Source of the DNA: Ashinkailepas kermadecensis
Taxonomy: Eukaryota > Arthropoda > Thecostraca > Neolepadidae
DNA: 64,000 bases
Direction of reading: 5' to 3'
NCBI GenBank assembly: GCA_034440615.1
Contig: JAOTOM010004839.1
Location: 195,001 to 259,000 of the forward strand
Part shown: one piece after another, positions 24,046 through 34,935 of the stretch
Layout: each line of letters begins with the position of its first letter
Numbering within the stretch: the first letter of the stretch is position 1
Notes under the pieces: generated by a model
Seen by the model: the letters and a program-made list of their open reading frames with translations, nothing else
Database searches by the model: none
Told to the model about the DNA's origin: nothing
Position numbers and translations under genes: made by a program

Positions 24046-24779
24046 AACTGAGATTACTACTTAGTATTCTTTATTTTATTGGATTACTTGTCTGTATCTT
24101 TCTTTCTTCTTTTGTAGTCTTTCACCGTACTTTGTACAGTTTCCTCAGGATGAATGTGCCAATGTACGTTTGAAAATCGCATTGAGATGTTGTTACGGCC
24201 AGACTTGGATCTGTCTTAACTCAGTAAGCTTAACAGACAAGACCTTCATTTTTGCACAATAATTGCTCATCAATTGCCAGAAGGCTTGTCAAATTTCGAA
24301 GTGATTTGGTCAAAAAAGCTGCTTGGAGATTATGTCAAAGACATGAAACCTTAGGAGGGGATCAGACTGACTCAGACGTGTCGAGAAATAAGAACACGAA
24401 GCTAGAACAGATCGAAGTTTTTTTGTTTGTTTTTTTCTTTTTGTATTATTAATGATATTAGACATCGACAGTCTTTCAGTTGCGACACAATAGCACACAG
24501 TACACAGTACATAATAGCACAGTAGTAGTACACGCAAGCTATTTATCTTCCCATACGTTCACCTTTGCGTAGTTGCCACTACTCATCTCATTCAGTCCAC
24601 GTTCCATCATATCTCTATAGTATTCTCGCATCTATTACAAGACCATTCATCTCAAATGTACCAGTAGATTCAGGTCCTACTAAATCCAGCCCAGATGAAA
24701 CCGACTCATCCTAGCGCGCTTCCAATTTATATTGACAGCTGATACCCAGGTTGCTTTGACACACCAGGATCGCCAGAGG
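24046..24779. other. Unassigned sequence with a LINE-end hairpin
   Basis: No gene recognised. A 10-bp stem with one G-T position (CAGGATCGCC, AGA, GGTGATCCTG) at about 24,768-24,790 lies at the 3' side of the Tx1/L1-like fragment. It could be its 3' UTR hairpin. Confidence 0.4.
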
Positions 24780-26090
24780 TGATCCTGTGAATCCCCCGCA
24801 TCACAATAACCGCATCAGACTGCCCCATGTGCGGTGGAACTGTTCCAGCTTTCTCGCCTTCGTTGCAATGCATTCATCAACTCTATATTTGTTGAAAAGC
24901 CTCGATTTAAACTCTGCAAACGTCAGATATCCGATCCCATTCAGCTTCTTATTCAAAACATATTGTTTTGCAAGAAGTACGACATAGTTGACAAACTCAG
25001 GAGCATCGAAACATCCAAACAGTAAGTGCTCCGGACAATATCTCAGTCGGTTTCTGCTCAATCTACCCAGCCTGGCTATCAACTGCCGCTAAAATGGCCC
25101 TACTGACCGACATCTCAGAAAAAGTGACTTATGCTGTCTTGTTCGGGACAGAACTTACATTGCGGTGAATTAACTATTTTTTTATCATGCAAAAACTTTT
25201 GTGTACGTATGTATCTGTTCAATATTCGGTACTGCAGCGTCTGAAGCTTAGTCGACACACAGTACTTATAAGGAAGATTATAAATCTGGACCCATTGTCT
25301 TTCAGTGAAAATGAGGCGTTCCTCAGCCCATTTGGTCTGGCAACGAGGCTTCACGGCCTTTGGGAGCTGGATCCTATAAAAGTGCTTGGTTGTGATCTTC
25401 TCGAGAGCAACTATGTTACCGTCAGGCATTCTGAGACCAATCTCCACTTTCCTTATTTCTGGCGTAAAATCGAATTGCCTACTCTGTCGCACTAGCCTTT
25501 TCCAGTTTTGCGGAATTGCGTGCAGCAGGCATTGATATTCAAACTGGGAGATTTGGACCCCCAGTAAATTTTGTTGCAACGCAGCATAGTCAATAAATGC
25601 GCCATTTCGCACCAGATCACCCATGTGTATGATTCCTTTTAAACAAAGATTAGCAGAAAAGACCGGCATATAATCCCTTTTAATATTGCGGTTGTACCTA
25701 AGGCTATGGCAGAGAACGGCTTGCGGCATGTTCAACGCCTGATCGTTAGTTTTCATATGGACGTATTCCCGGAACAGGCATACGTAAAATTCTGGAATTC
25801 CTAGCTTGAGCAAATGATCAGCGTCGAGTTCGGTTCGTAGCATGTCATGGAGTCTGAAAGCTCCCAGTTTCGCTTGTAGCAGTGCTCTCCATAACGCGCT
25901 TGTGTTATATATCATTTTTCGGAGTCATGTTAGTCTAAGACTAGTTTTAAAAAAAGACTCGAGGTGCAAAGCACCCAAACCACCTAAACTAACTGGCTGA
26001 CACAACACAGCTTTTTTTTTACCTTAGGCGGCCTGTTTCTCCACGGGAAACCTATAAGCTCCTTGTCAATAATACGGATGCTATCTGTCG
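24780..26090 (-). pseudogene. Tx1/L1-like LINE, C-terminal part of ORF2
   Basis: Reading on the minus strand from about 26,090, a frameshifted stretch resembles FPWRNRPPKVKKK...GGLGALHLES, as at the RT-to-C-terminus junction of L1/Tx1 ORF2. From 25,915 an open frame of 266 codons follows with RALLQAKLGAFRL, FTERQWVQIYNLPYKYC, STKLQTLQYRILNRYI and the Cys-His-like SPQCKFCPEQDSISHFF. After a break, 25,082-24,801 gives LRYCPEHLLFGC and PEFVNYVVLLAKQYVLNKK, matching the usual end of Tx1-type ORF2. The RT catalytic region is absent (5' truncation). The family copies itself by target-primed reverse transcription; this copy is dead. Clade assignment is from motif memory only. Confidence 0.8.
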
Positions 26091-27340
26091 GAACAGATCG
26101 AAGTTAGGACACGACTTCAGTCGAAGTCAGGTCAGACCTCCACGCTGGTTTTTGGGGTACATCGGTGCATTTATCATGGCCTAACCTAGGGTGATGTAGT
26201 CTAACGTGCAATATGTGTGCAGATAAAAATGATGCAAGGGAAATATAAGGATGAAAAAGGTGACCTCAGGCCGGGCCGGCAGATCTCACATCTTACTTAA
26301 TCACAATTTGACCAGCTTTAGCAGAAAAATATTTGTAAGTGATTAGGCTAGATCATTGGTGATAGGACGAGGGATGAAATCATGCACAGTGTTTGAACGT
26401 CTTTGTTGTCACATATCATGAGTGCTATATATTCGTTATCATTTCTCCTTCCCCTTCTCCGTAGAGATTATTTGCACAAATGATAAAATTTACAATACTA
26501 AATTCCAACACTGTCAGTAAATTATGGACTTCGCTGCCTCGTGGTCGTGACAAATGTCGTTGGCTCTAGCAGTCCTAGTTCATCCCGCACAAGCGCTTTT
26601 CCTATGTAGGGGTGCGAAGAACTGAGTCACATGGCCCAAGTTTGACCCAAATCGAAGATTGTAGTGACACATATTTGGGACGTTGAACCTCTTTTTATGT
26701 TGTACAGCACAGCCATCTTCAAAGGAATGAATGTTTACTAGCCATAAAGTGTGAGTTGTGAATGCTGCAACTAAATTTGGCGAGCTCCCTGGCGCGCTTA
26801 CTCAGACAATACGACACACCATATACGTTAGCGTGCCCTTGCGTACCCATAAAGTCCGAACTTTACATAAAGTCTCGGTTTTAAAAGCTGTAAGGGGGTC
26901 AACACAGTAAAGATAACTTTCAATATCGCCGAATTCACTGCCAGCCAAGTAATAATTGGTTGGCTGTGCAATGCAAAGTCCACGATTGTACGAGCTTGTC
27001 CTGTTCAGGTCTCCAAATACCATTTAAGTTAGCAAAATCGCCCGGTATCGTTCGAAGCTTTGCAAGGCACGAGGAGGAAATCCACCCACAACACAGCGAA
27101 GATAAACATTAATGACGGTCGAAAATAGTATTTTTTAATCACGATCTCCAATACGTTTCAGACATAAAGTTAACGCATAACATTTAACTTAGTATTTGAA
27201 AATGTCTATATTTATACTGCCATCATATCACGTCAGGACCACTTCGCCTAAACCACTTAAACCTGGAGTAAAAACTATATAATCCAACATCCACCACTGT
27301 TTACTGCTTAAATGATTGTATTACGACTTATAGACTTCAA
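26091..27340. other. Unassigned sequence
   Basis: Only short open frames without recognisable domains. No array or strong hairpin was noticed. Confidence 0.4.
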
Positions 27341-27545
27341 ACACATGCGACGTGGCCTGTCAAGCATGCACCAGGCAATATTATAGTCCGCAAAACACAT
27401 GCGGTGTGGCCTGTCAAGCAGGCACCAGGACAGTTATAGACCGCTAAACACATGCGTTGTGGCCTGTCAAGCAGATACCAAGCAATATTATAATAGACCA
27501 CCAAACACATGCGGCGTGGCGATGCGTCAAGCATTCGCCAGGTGA
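27341..27545. repeat. Minisatellite, about 57-bp unit, 3.5 copies
   Basis: Units begin AACACATGCG(A/G)(C/T)GTGGCCTGTCAAGC and include CACCAGG-CAATATTATAG. The last unit is partial and diverged. Confidence 0.85.
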
Positions 27546-27682
27546 CCTGGTGTATAGCTTGGTGAAGAGCCTGATGACCGTTGCTCAGATTAGTAACCAC
27601 GTGCAGTTAGATTTAGTTAGATTAGCATCAGGTTACCCTGTTTTCACACATGTTCTTCAGATAAGAGACAACGTGTTAATAG

Positions 27683-27712
27683 ATGTGTGTGTGTGTGTGT
27701 GTGTGTGTGTGT
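27683..27712. repeat. (GT)n microsatellite
   Basis: An uninterrupted run of about 15 GT dinucleotides. Confidence 0.97.
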
Positions 27713-27913
27713 TGATTTGACGCTATTGCCAGTCGACAGGTGCTGGGTCGCCCAACTGGCAGCAGCCAGGCCTTTAGCTACCACTGATTTGTCTGAAAAC
27801 ATCATTGTGATATGCAGTGTAGCTTAATGCATGTTGTAATGTCTTGTCCATTGTGGTACGGTGTGACGTGTTGCAATGTAATGCAATGGAATGTGCGCGT
27901 GCGCATGATGCAA

Positions 27914-27990
27914 TGCACACAGTTTGGTGTAGCGTACGTGGCGCCGTCAATGTACACAGCTTGGTGTAGCGTACGTGGCGCCGTCAATGC
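27914..27990. repeat. Two direct copies of a 38-bp unit
   Basis: TTGGTGTAGCGTACGTGGCG followed by CCGTCAATG occurs twice, differing at one base near the start of the unit. Confidence 0.9.
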
Positions 27991-28063
27991 CTGAAACCAT
28001 GGCAATGCAACGTCGGTAACAGACCCAGTCCTTTTTGTCACACTTTTATCTGCCCAATAGTAG

Positions 28064-28741
28064 TTGAACGTGTCTGCCGATAGGCGGCAACCCTTTCGCC
28101 TTGAACGGTCAATAGGTATCCATATTCAGATTACAGGAATACACCATCCAAGTATTCCAGGCCGTCAAGCTTCTCGGGAGGCTGTCCCTCCACTTCTCAC
28201 TTTTCTGTCACTGTATACGACTCTGCTATATGCAGGGCATTGCCTGATTATCTTTGATATGCCAACAGGAATGTGCCACTCACAGACAGTTCAGTTGATT
28301 ATCCCTGCTGACTGGGAAAGCTGGGTTTGGGCCGGATATACTCGTCACAATCTAGAGGTTTTGTTGCTAGCTCTTCGTCGCACGGAGATGGTGAGTTTGA
28401 GATAGATGGCTTATGCTCGTTACTGGCATATCCTCATATCCTGGCTCAATTACTTCGCACGGTGGCAATCAAACAGCTGTAGACATTCATCAGCGGCGTC
28501 CAGATCTGCAGCGCCCCGCGAACCACTTCGAGAACATTCGGTGATTTCTGGGCAGAACTCGCCTCCATTGCCGAATATTGCCAACGAGAGTTTGTTGACC
28601 CATGGAGAGAATTCGCGTCCATTGCCGAATAGTGTCCACGAGGATTTGGTTACTCCTCGACATAACTTGCCTCTATTGCCGAACTCCTGGCAGAACTCAC
28701 CTCTATTGCCGAATAGTTTCAATAATTCAAGAAAGGAATGA
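28064..28741 (+). CDS. Possible degenerate coding region with 18-residue repeats
   Basis: One frame is open from 28,064 to 28,741 except for a single TAG at 28,403-28,405. Read through, it gives about 225 residues. The first half has a hydrophobic run (LLTFLSLYTTLLYAGHCLII, then FDMP). The second half carries 18-residue repeats with the core NSPPLPN (54-bp spacing, two units, then a 10-residue spacing). Repeat spacing in multiples of three with mainly substitution differences fits coding, but a minisatellite would look similar. A GGTGAGT splice-donor-like site lies at about 28,388, just before the TAG. I recognise no family; it may not be a gene. Confidence 0.22.
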
Positions 28742-28885
28742 GTAAAGAAAGTTGTTACTGTTGCGAGGCTTAATATAAAAGCAGATGATAAACAACCTAG
28801 TGGGCGATATGTAAAGCAGGTACTTGGTTGTCTAGGCAAATGCCAATAATGCAAAGCTACATCTAAGTAAGGAAAAGTGAAATAT

Positions 28886-29417
28886 GGTGAACTAAGTCTG
28901 GGGATGAACAATATCGAGCATAACATCCCTGCAAGGTAAGACTTTTTCCATCCAGCATCTCTGAAGGAGAGCCTGGTATGAAACTTGCCATATTTTCATC
29001 CTTGTGATGTTCGCCAATATCTTAAGAAGCACATCAACTGACCACAGTCATGGGCGGTTGTTATTATGCATCTGTCGTGGCTTATACTCGGCTATAGTGT
29101 ATTGTAGTATAGTGTATATATTGAAAGCACATCCACACATTGAGTGGTTTTTCATGCATTCGTGTCAATAAAGTACACTGGGGATCATCTGGATATTACA
29201 GGTGTGAGCATACTTGTCTACAATCACATATACTTTCTGTTCCTGCCCTTAACTCAGGTGCCTCTTAAGCTCGTTCTGGCATGCTTCGATATTTCACTCT
29301 GGTATGCTTGATGGCAATGTATTAAAAGTCTCGGGTGATCTGTATGCGAATTATCGCCTCTCTATCGCCGTTCGGACATCCGGCATATTTAGTTGTTTAT
29401 TCTGGCGCGTGTTACGC
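28886..29417 (-). repeat. Dispersed repeat A, copy 2 (inverted)
   Basis: This is the reverse complement of window positions 1-533 with scattered differences. The match reaches CGTGTTACGC at 29,408-29,417, which corresponds to the first base of the window. The repeat may therefore extend further right here, and the homologous sequence of copy 1 would lie outside the window. Confidence 0.85.
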
Positions 29418-29599
29418 TGTTCACAGATTGTCAACAGGTAAACTGTTGCGCCAGCTCGCTTGGTTCACTTATCGTCGTGATGTCCTTCAACAAACACCGA
29501 GTGATACTCAGCGAGTCCACACGTCGATAACGGTACCGGCTCGTCTATGACGTCGCTTACATCGTCTCACCCATGCGTTGTCCCGAAATGCACGCGCAG

Positions 29600-30470
29600 C
29601 GAAGGTAATAAGTGTTTATATGCGTGACATGCATTGAGCTGATGAGTTTCCATATACCGTTATGTAGCATTGGATATGTGATAATACTAGCCCGCTCACA
29701 AATGTTGGGAGGCGCTCACAATGGATACAGTGTCGTGCATGACTCAGTCCCCTGAGCACACTGGTGCATTTCGACACGATCTTGTGGATATGTGGAACAT
29801 ATGACAAGTGATCCAATAGTAAACCCAGATCTTTTACGAGTTCGCTTTCCTCTATAGTGGAGCCACCGAGATGTCCGGTGCGACTTTAGGTCACCACGCA
29901 ACATTTGACGAGTTCCTAGTGCAATTAATTGTGTCTTCCCCGCATTTAATATCATTTGGTTTTAGCTAAACCAGTCATGCAATGTCTCTATGGCAGCCTC
30001 CATGCGTCGAATCAGATTATCGTCACATCTTTTGCCGGTGACAACGAGCATGACCAGCTGCGTTACTTTAATGCCGTTGTCAATATAAAGGCTGGGATCG
30101 TTCTAACGCATGTTGTGAAGCAAAGGACCAAGTAATGCTCCCCGATGAACTCGATTGGATTTGTAGCTGCGTCTGACAGGTGCTGACCACTGTGAGGGGC
30201 ACATCGGTCTGCATTTTGTCCACTTGGTTAGTGCTAAGCTGCACCTGTTGGACTTGTCCCCATAGGTAGCTGCGGAACCACGTACTGCCCACTCCGTAAA
30301 GTTCACGTTCCCTGATTAATTGTTCATGGTTAATAACATCAAAACATTTGCTGCAGTCCATCAGCACTAAAATGAACATTTCACCTACATGGCCCTCAGT
30401 ATTTTCACCGTATCAATCGCGGTACATTGTCTGGGACACACGCCGGTGCATCACAAGCTGCTCAGGGCGG
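29600..30470 (-). pseudogene. Dead non-LTR reverse transcriptase fragment
   Basis: On the minus strand, 30,470 to 29,600 gives RT landmarks spread over several frames. In order they are EQLVMHRRVSQ, LMDCSKCFDVINHEQLI (motif A with catalytic Asp), ELYGVGSTWFRSYL, GALLGPLLHNM (motif B remnant), MEAAIETLHDWF and MILNAGKTQLIALGTRQML. After these come HIHKIVSKCTSVLRGLSHAR and GLVLSHIQCYITVYGN. The motif C Asp pair region is degraded beyond recognition. The fragment begins at the edge of the 31-bp array. It belongs to a non-LTR LINE distinct from the CR1-like element here; its clade (L2- or Jockey-like) is not decided. Confidence 0.82.
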
Positions 30471-30486
30471 TTGTTCCGCAGCCTCG

Positions 30487-30979
30487 CCTCGAGACGACAT
30501 CGTGACGCGCTGTGACACCTCGAGACGACATCGTGACGCGCTGTGACACCTCGAGACGACATCGTGACGCGCTGTGACGCCTCGAGACGACATCGTGACG
30601 CGCTGTGACGCCTCGAGACGACATCGTGACGCGCTGTGACGCCTCGAGACGACATCGTGACGCGCTGTGACGCCTCGAGACGACATCGTGACGCGCTGTG
30701 ACGCCTCGAGACGACATCGTGACGCGCTGTGACGCCTCGAGACGACATCGTGACGCGCTGTGACACCTCGAGACGACATCGTGACGCGCTGTGACGCCTC
30801 GAGACGACATCGTGACGCGCTGTGACGCCTCGAGACGACATCGTGACGCGCTGTGACACCTCGAGACGACATCGTGACGCGCTGTGACACCTCGAGACGA
30901 CATCGTGACGCGCTGTGACACCTCGAGACGACATCGTGACGCGCTGTGACGCCTCGAGACGACATCGTGACGCGCTGTG
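30487..30979. repeat. Minisatellite, 31-bp unit, about 16 copies
   Basis: The unit contains CTCGAGACGACATCGTGACG followed by CGCTGTGAC. Units are identical except for one A/G site (GACACC or GACGCC). From left to right I read A A G G G G G G A G G A A A G, plus a final partial unit. Because 31 is not a multiple of three and the unit has no stop on the minus strand, all three minus frames stay open. These frames are not genes. Confidence 0.97.
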
Positions 30980-32193
30980 CAGTCATTGTCAGCGACTGGC
31001 CGCCCACTCATTGCCAGCTGATGTTATCTGGGCCTGCGGCGGAGCGGCACTGGCGCCGTCTCAAACTGTGCCAATCAGACGGCTCGGCCGGCCATCTACC
31101 TGCCAGCAGACGACACCGCCGCCGCTGCCGCCGGCACTGCTGGCTCCTCTGATTAGCGGCCACCACTTATGACACAGCCGACACGGGTCTGGCGCACACG
31201 CTGTGGGCCTGCCAGCTGAGGGCCCACAGCTGTCGGCCCAACAGCTGTCGGCCTGTCAGCTGTCGGCCCACCAGCTGTGGGCCCGCCAGCCGCAGGCCCG
31301 TCGACACCGGCCTCGGTCGTGTCGCAGCACATCGACACGGCCGAGATGCTGCGATATCTGGTCGGGCATAAGTTGACACCTGCATCTCACATGCGCGCGC
31401 GGGGGAGGGAATAGTGGCATCGAAGCAGTAAGTAGAGTTATTTTCTGATGGTGCAATCTAGCGGAGACAGCCTGCCATCCCGTTTGACATGATTCCGCTC
31501 ATCCGCATTATTATCCGATTCGTTGAATTCCAGAGAAGATTATCATACACATCCTGTCGGTCAGCCAACGAGCATCCGGCACCTTAGCCCGGATACGTTC
31601 CGTCGGCCGGCACCCCAGACAGATGCACATCCGGGATTTGATGTAAGAGGGCGTGGCATAGGCATCGTTTCCATTATTTTACCACTTAGCGTAACGAGTA
31701 GAAAATTGTCTCTGATGGGCGGAGGGAGCGCCCTGCGCCGACTTGTGGTAGGCTCGCAACGTGGCCGCCTACAAGCTGCAATACATATGGGGTCGGGTGG
31801 GTGGTATGAGTGGTGCCACAACTTCCCACGTCCTCTTCTACGATGTAGTGTCATGGGAATTCCACAGGGAACGTGGACGTGTCACCGCAGACTACAACTG
31901 ACCCAGCAGGTACCGGTAGATCTCGCCTGGCATAGGCGAGTTTTCCATCGTATTGGAGAGCCTTCACATAGTATGGTTAGCCACAGTGTCAGCAAACTTC
32001 TGGAACAGTTTTTATGGCTGTACTTCATGGGCCAGCCACTCCCATGCTCTTTTTACGATCACGAGTTTAACATTACTCGCCCTTCCCTATTTTTCCCAAA
32101 TTCGGCTGGTGCATCTACCTTTGACTCCCGTTAGTAGCGCAGACACTGGGGAGAGGTATATGGAGTTACCTCTCGGCATTTCTGGACCCATTT
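30980..32193. other. GC-rich flank with a 15-bp array, then unassigned sequence
   Basis: 31,205-31,300 holds about five or six degenerate copies of a CAGCTGTCGGCCCAC-type unit. A 7-bp hairpin (CTCGCCT/AGGCGAG, 5-nt loop) lies near 31,925. No gene recognised. Confidence 0.6.
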
Positions 32194-32222
32194 GCTCTAC
32201 TTCTCTGATAGAGAAGTAGAGC
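32194..32222. repeat. Perfect hairpin, 12-bp stem, 5-nt loop
   Basis: GCTCTACTTCTC, loop TGATA, GAGAAGTAGAGC. Confidence 0.92.
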
Positions 32223-32407
32223 TGGCCGCCATCAGGGCTCGTTGTCTCCTTCAACATTGTCTGCCCCCTCTCCCCGCCCACGTTGGGATCACCGTAGCTA
32301 TGCTCATGACACCTCTGCATCTATTTATGAGAGGAATTCACCATAGAACAGTTGCACAGTACCAAGAAAAAGAACCTTGGGTTCCTTTCCGACGCATCTA
32401 ACTGCTA

Positions 32408-32543
32408 GGTCATGTAGCGTCGCCAATCTCTCACTCCGATTGGTCGTGGGTGGACTCGGTAATTCCGCCAGTTTGGGTATTCGAACCCACGGTCTTGCGA
32501 TCAGGAGTCCAACGCCCAGCCGACTGAGCTACCGTGACCCCCT
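32408..32543 (-). mobile_element. tRNA-derived SINE, copy with a different (Arg/Met-like) head
   Basis: On the minus strand the head reads GGTCACGGTAGCTCAGTCGG (A box), TTGGACTCCTGATCGCAAG (anticodon arm) and GTGGGTTCGAATACCC (B box). The head looks like tRNA-Arg(CCT) or a Met-like tRNA. It is followed by the same body as the Val-like SINEs: ACGACCAATC, GGAGTGAGA, GATTGGCGACGCTACATGAC. It is not a working tRNA gene: the arm pairs poorly and a SINE body follows. Confidence 0.85.
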
Positions 32544-32689
32544 GCACAGAAACAGCTCTCATTTGCAGAACCCTGTGGTCGTTTGCACCGTGCTTACACA
32601 CAATTAAGGGAAACAATAGATGCATTGCATTCAATTTTGATACATCAATTAACTCTGCAGCCGAGTTGTATGGTGGTTGCGTGCGCGCG

Positions 32690-33320
32690 AGCGCTAATTG
32701 GGAGCCTAGTGCGGCCATATTGCGGCCAGATATCGATCCGAGCCGGTATCGGAGCCGTTGATGACGATGCGCCTGACACGTGACTGGGGATTAAGGTCTT
32801 GGGTGTCGAAGCGTGTCGGCCATGTTTCCGCGCCAAGTCGCTTATCACCTGGCGTACGCGCGACTATTATAGCAGCGATGCATAATGCATGGCCGGCCTG
32901 TGCGCAGACGCCTCCACGCGGCGTCCAAAGACGCGCCCGCGCGTCTCGGGGCGCCGGCAAATAACCCGAAATTGTCGCCGGTCGTGTTGCGCGTGAAATG
33001 CACGGCCTGCTGTTGGCCGGCAGGAGCCGAGTTCCGTGGACCGTGCTACTGCGTGGACCGCCCTTTTCACGTCACTCGCCGCGGCAGTATCCTCCTACAT
33101 AACCGGTTCGGGTCCAGCCGACTGGGTCGGTCTCGGCGCATTCGGGCTTCGTTCTAGTGGCGCGGGTCCGCGGGGCTCAGGTCGCGACGGATCTCGATTC
33201 CGCTAGGTGGAGACCGAAAATCGCGCGACTCGGGAGCCTTGCCTTACCTTTTTGTCGGTGCGCGCCATTTCTCGGCGGCCTCGATGGCCCACAAATCGGG
33301 TTTGATGCTTCCGCTGCTCG
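32690..33320. other. CpG-rich, GC-rich segment
   Basis: CpG is frequent here compared with the AT-rich flanks. The segment contains a perfect 8-bp hairpin AGACGCGC-CC-GCGCGTCT at 32,929-32,946 and a neighbouring GACGCC/GGCGTC stem. It could be a promoter-type CpG island, but I see no TATA box, first exon or long credible frame. It could equally be another GC-rich repeat. Confidence 0.35.
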
Positions 33321-33324
33321 TCGA

Positions 33325-33462
33325 ATCTTGTCGACTCACCATTCCATAACCACGCTCCCACTGGTACACTGTGTCGACTCACCATTCCACCACCACGCTC
33401 CCACTGGTACACTGTGTCGACTCACCATTCCACCACCACGCTCCCACTGGTACACTGCATCG
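33325..33462. repeat. Minisatellite, 43-bp unit, about 3 copies
   Basis: Units read TCGACTCACCATTCCACCAC then CACGCTCCCACTGGTACACTG. The copies are nearly identical. Confidence 0.95.
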
Positions 33463-33607
33463 GTGCCATAGCCTACCGCAAAAGTCACCACACAAAAATA
33501 GCCGTACACATTGCGGATAGTGACTTCGCCAGAAGTGAATGGGGAATAATGGTGGCAATTGTTCTCCGCGGCATCGGTGTCGTGAAAAGTGTTTCGCCTG
33601 GGCTTCA

Positions 33608-33730
33608 CCATGTCCGGCCATCGCTTAGCGTGGCGACTTCCTGCCCGGCCATCGCTTAGCGTGGCGACTTCCTGCCCGGCTACCGCTTAGCGTGGCGGCT
33701 TCCTTCCCGGCCACGTCTCAGCGTGGCAAC
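33608..33730. repeat. Minisatellite, 33-bp unit, about 4 copies
   Basis: The core is CCGGCCATCGCTTAGCGTGG then CGACTTCCTGC. The last two units are more diverged. Confidence 0.92.
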
Positions 33731-34769
33731 TCACCATCTCATGCACTATTCAGCTTCAGTTTATTGAGACAGCTGGAGAGTAACTGGACAGACCAGCGGA
33801 AGCTATGTGTGGAGATAACAATAATACCGAATATGCATTTCAAAACTCAGAAGCTCGATGTTGCACGGCATTTTGCTTCCACGCTTCATGGGTAGGGGAG
33901 CAATAGGCTGCTGGGGTTAAGTCCCGCTCTGAAACTCGGACGTTTTTAGCTTGGTGAAATTAATTTACTTGATATGCAGCTCTGTATAGCCTTAGATTCA
34001 AACAGCTCATAACCAATGCTGGTTGGGATAACTCAATACTTTAATAGTACGTTAATAACGTAATAATATTAATAATTAATATCACAATTTCAAGTTCACA
34101 TCAGCTTTATGCACAAGCAGATCTGGGGATATTATATCCTGCATTCCTATTTCCACCACGGCGGCATGTGAGCACACGGCGCATTACCTAAGCATATACC
34201 CATTTATATTTAGAGTAATAATTAACATCTGAGATGGGTCAAACTGGGCCAGTGAGATTTACCCGCGATGACCTGATTTCACAAGCCCAGATTACACAAC
34301 ACCTATCGTGCAGGCACCTTTCGAGTATACCGTCATATTCAGTATACATTTACCGAATATACACCCATCAAGTATACCATATATCGAGTATACTATCTAC
34401 ATCATCTATTAGGCATTCATGTGTATCCCGATTAGGAACAAGTGTACAGGAGTTTTTTAATCAACATTTTTAAGCATAAGGTTTAAAACCACGCTTTTGA
34501 AGCATTATAAGAAATACCTCATATTTCACCAAGTTCGTGAACTGCATCAAGACCCTCTTGCAATGGAATCTGTGTGGGCACAGACACAGGGCACCGTGTG
34601 TTAAGCGCATAAATAAATATTCCTAATCGGCAAAGAACATGACTTCATCTTGAATTATGTCAGATAAGCTGTTTAGACAATAGGTGCCCAGAACACTGCC
34701 TTGTGAACAAAAAGTCAAATCGCACGGAAATGTTCACATTTAAAAAGAAGACCTTATTAGTGTTATGTC
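33731..34769. other. Unassigned AT-rich sequence with short AGTATAC repeats
   Basis: 34,320-34,400 holds about five AGTATAC/GAATATAC motifs at roughly 14-22-bp spacing. No gene seen. Confidence 0.5.
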
Positions 34770-34935
34770 CATATGCTATGTTGCATGCCACATGACATCT
34801 TCATGGATGCTGGGTCTGCGCTAACACCTGCCCGACACTACGCTATGTTGTTATGTTCTGCTATATACCATATGCTATCGTCGTGGACGCTGGGTTTGCA
34901 CCAACACCTGTCCTACAAGGTGCTATATTATCATG
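34770..34935. repeat. 78-bp satellite, left part (two diverged units)
   Basis: It shares CATATGCTATCGTCGTGGAC, GCTGGGTTTGCACCAACACC and the ACACTACGCTATG-type segment with the array at 40,774-41,310. It stops at TATATTATCATG, where the composite insertion begins. Confidence 0.88.

Noticed and set aside
30487..30979. CRISPR array
   Set aside because: Units are contiguous with no unique spacers, and the setting is a eukaryotic genome.
30413..31011. Long open frames of 170-186 codons on the minus strand
   Set aside because: All three frames are open because the 31-bp unit has no stop on that strand. The product is only the repeat, with no gene context.
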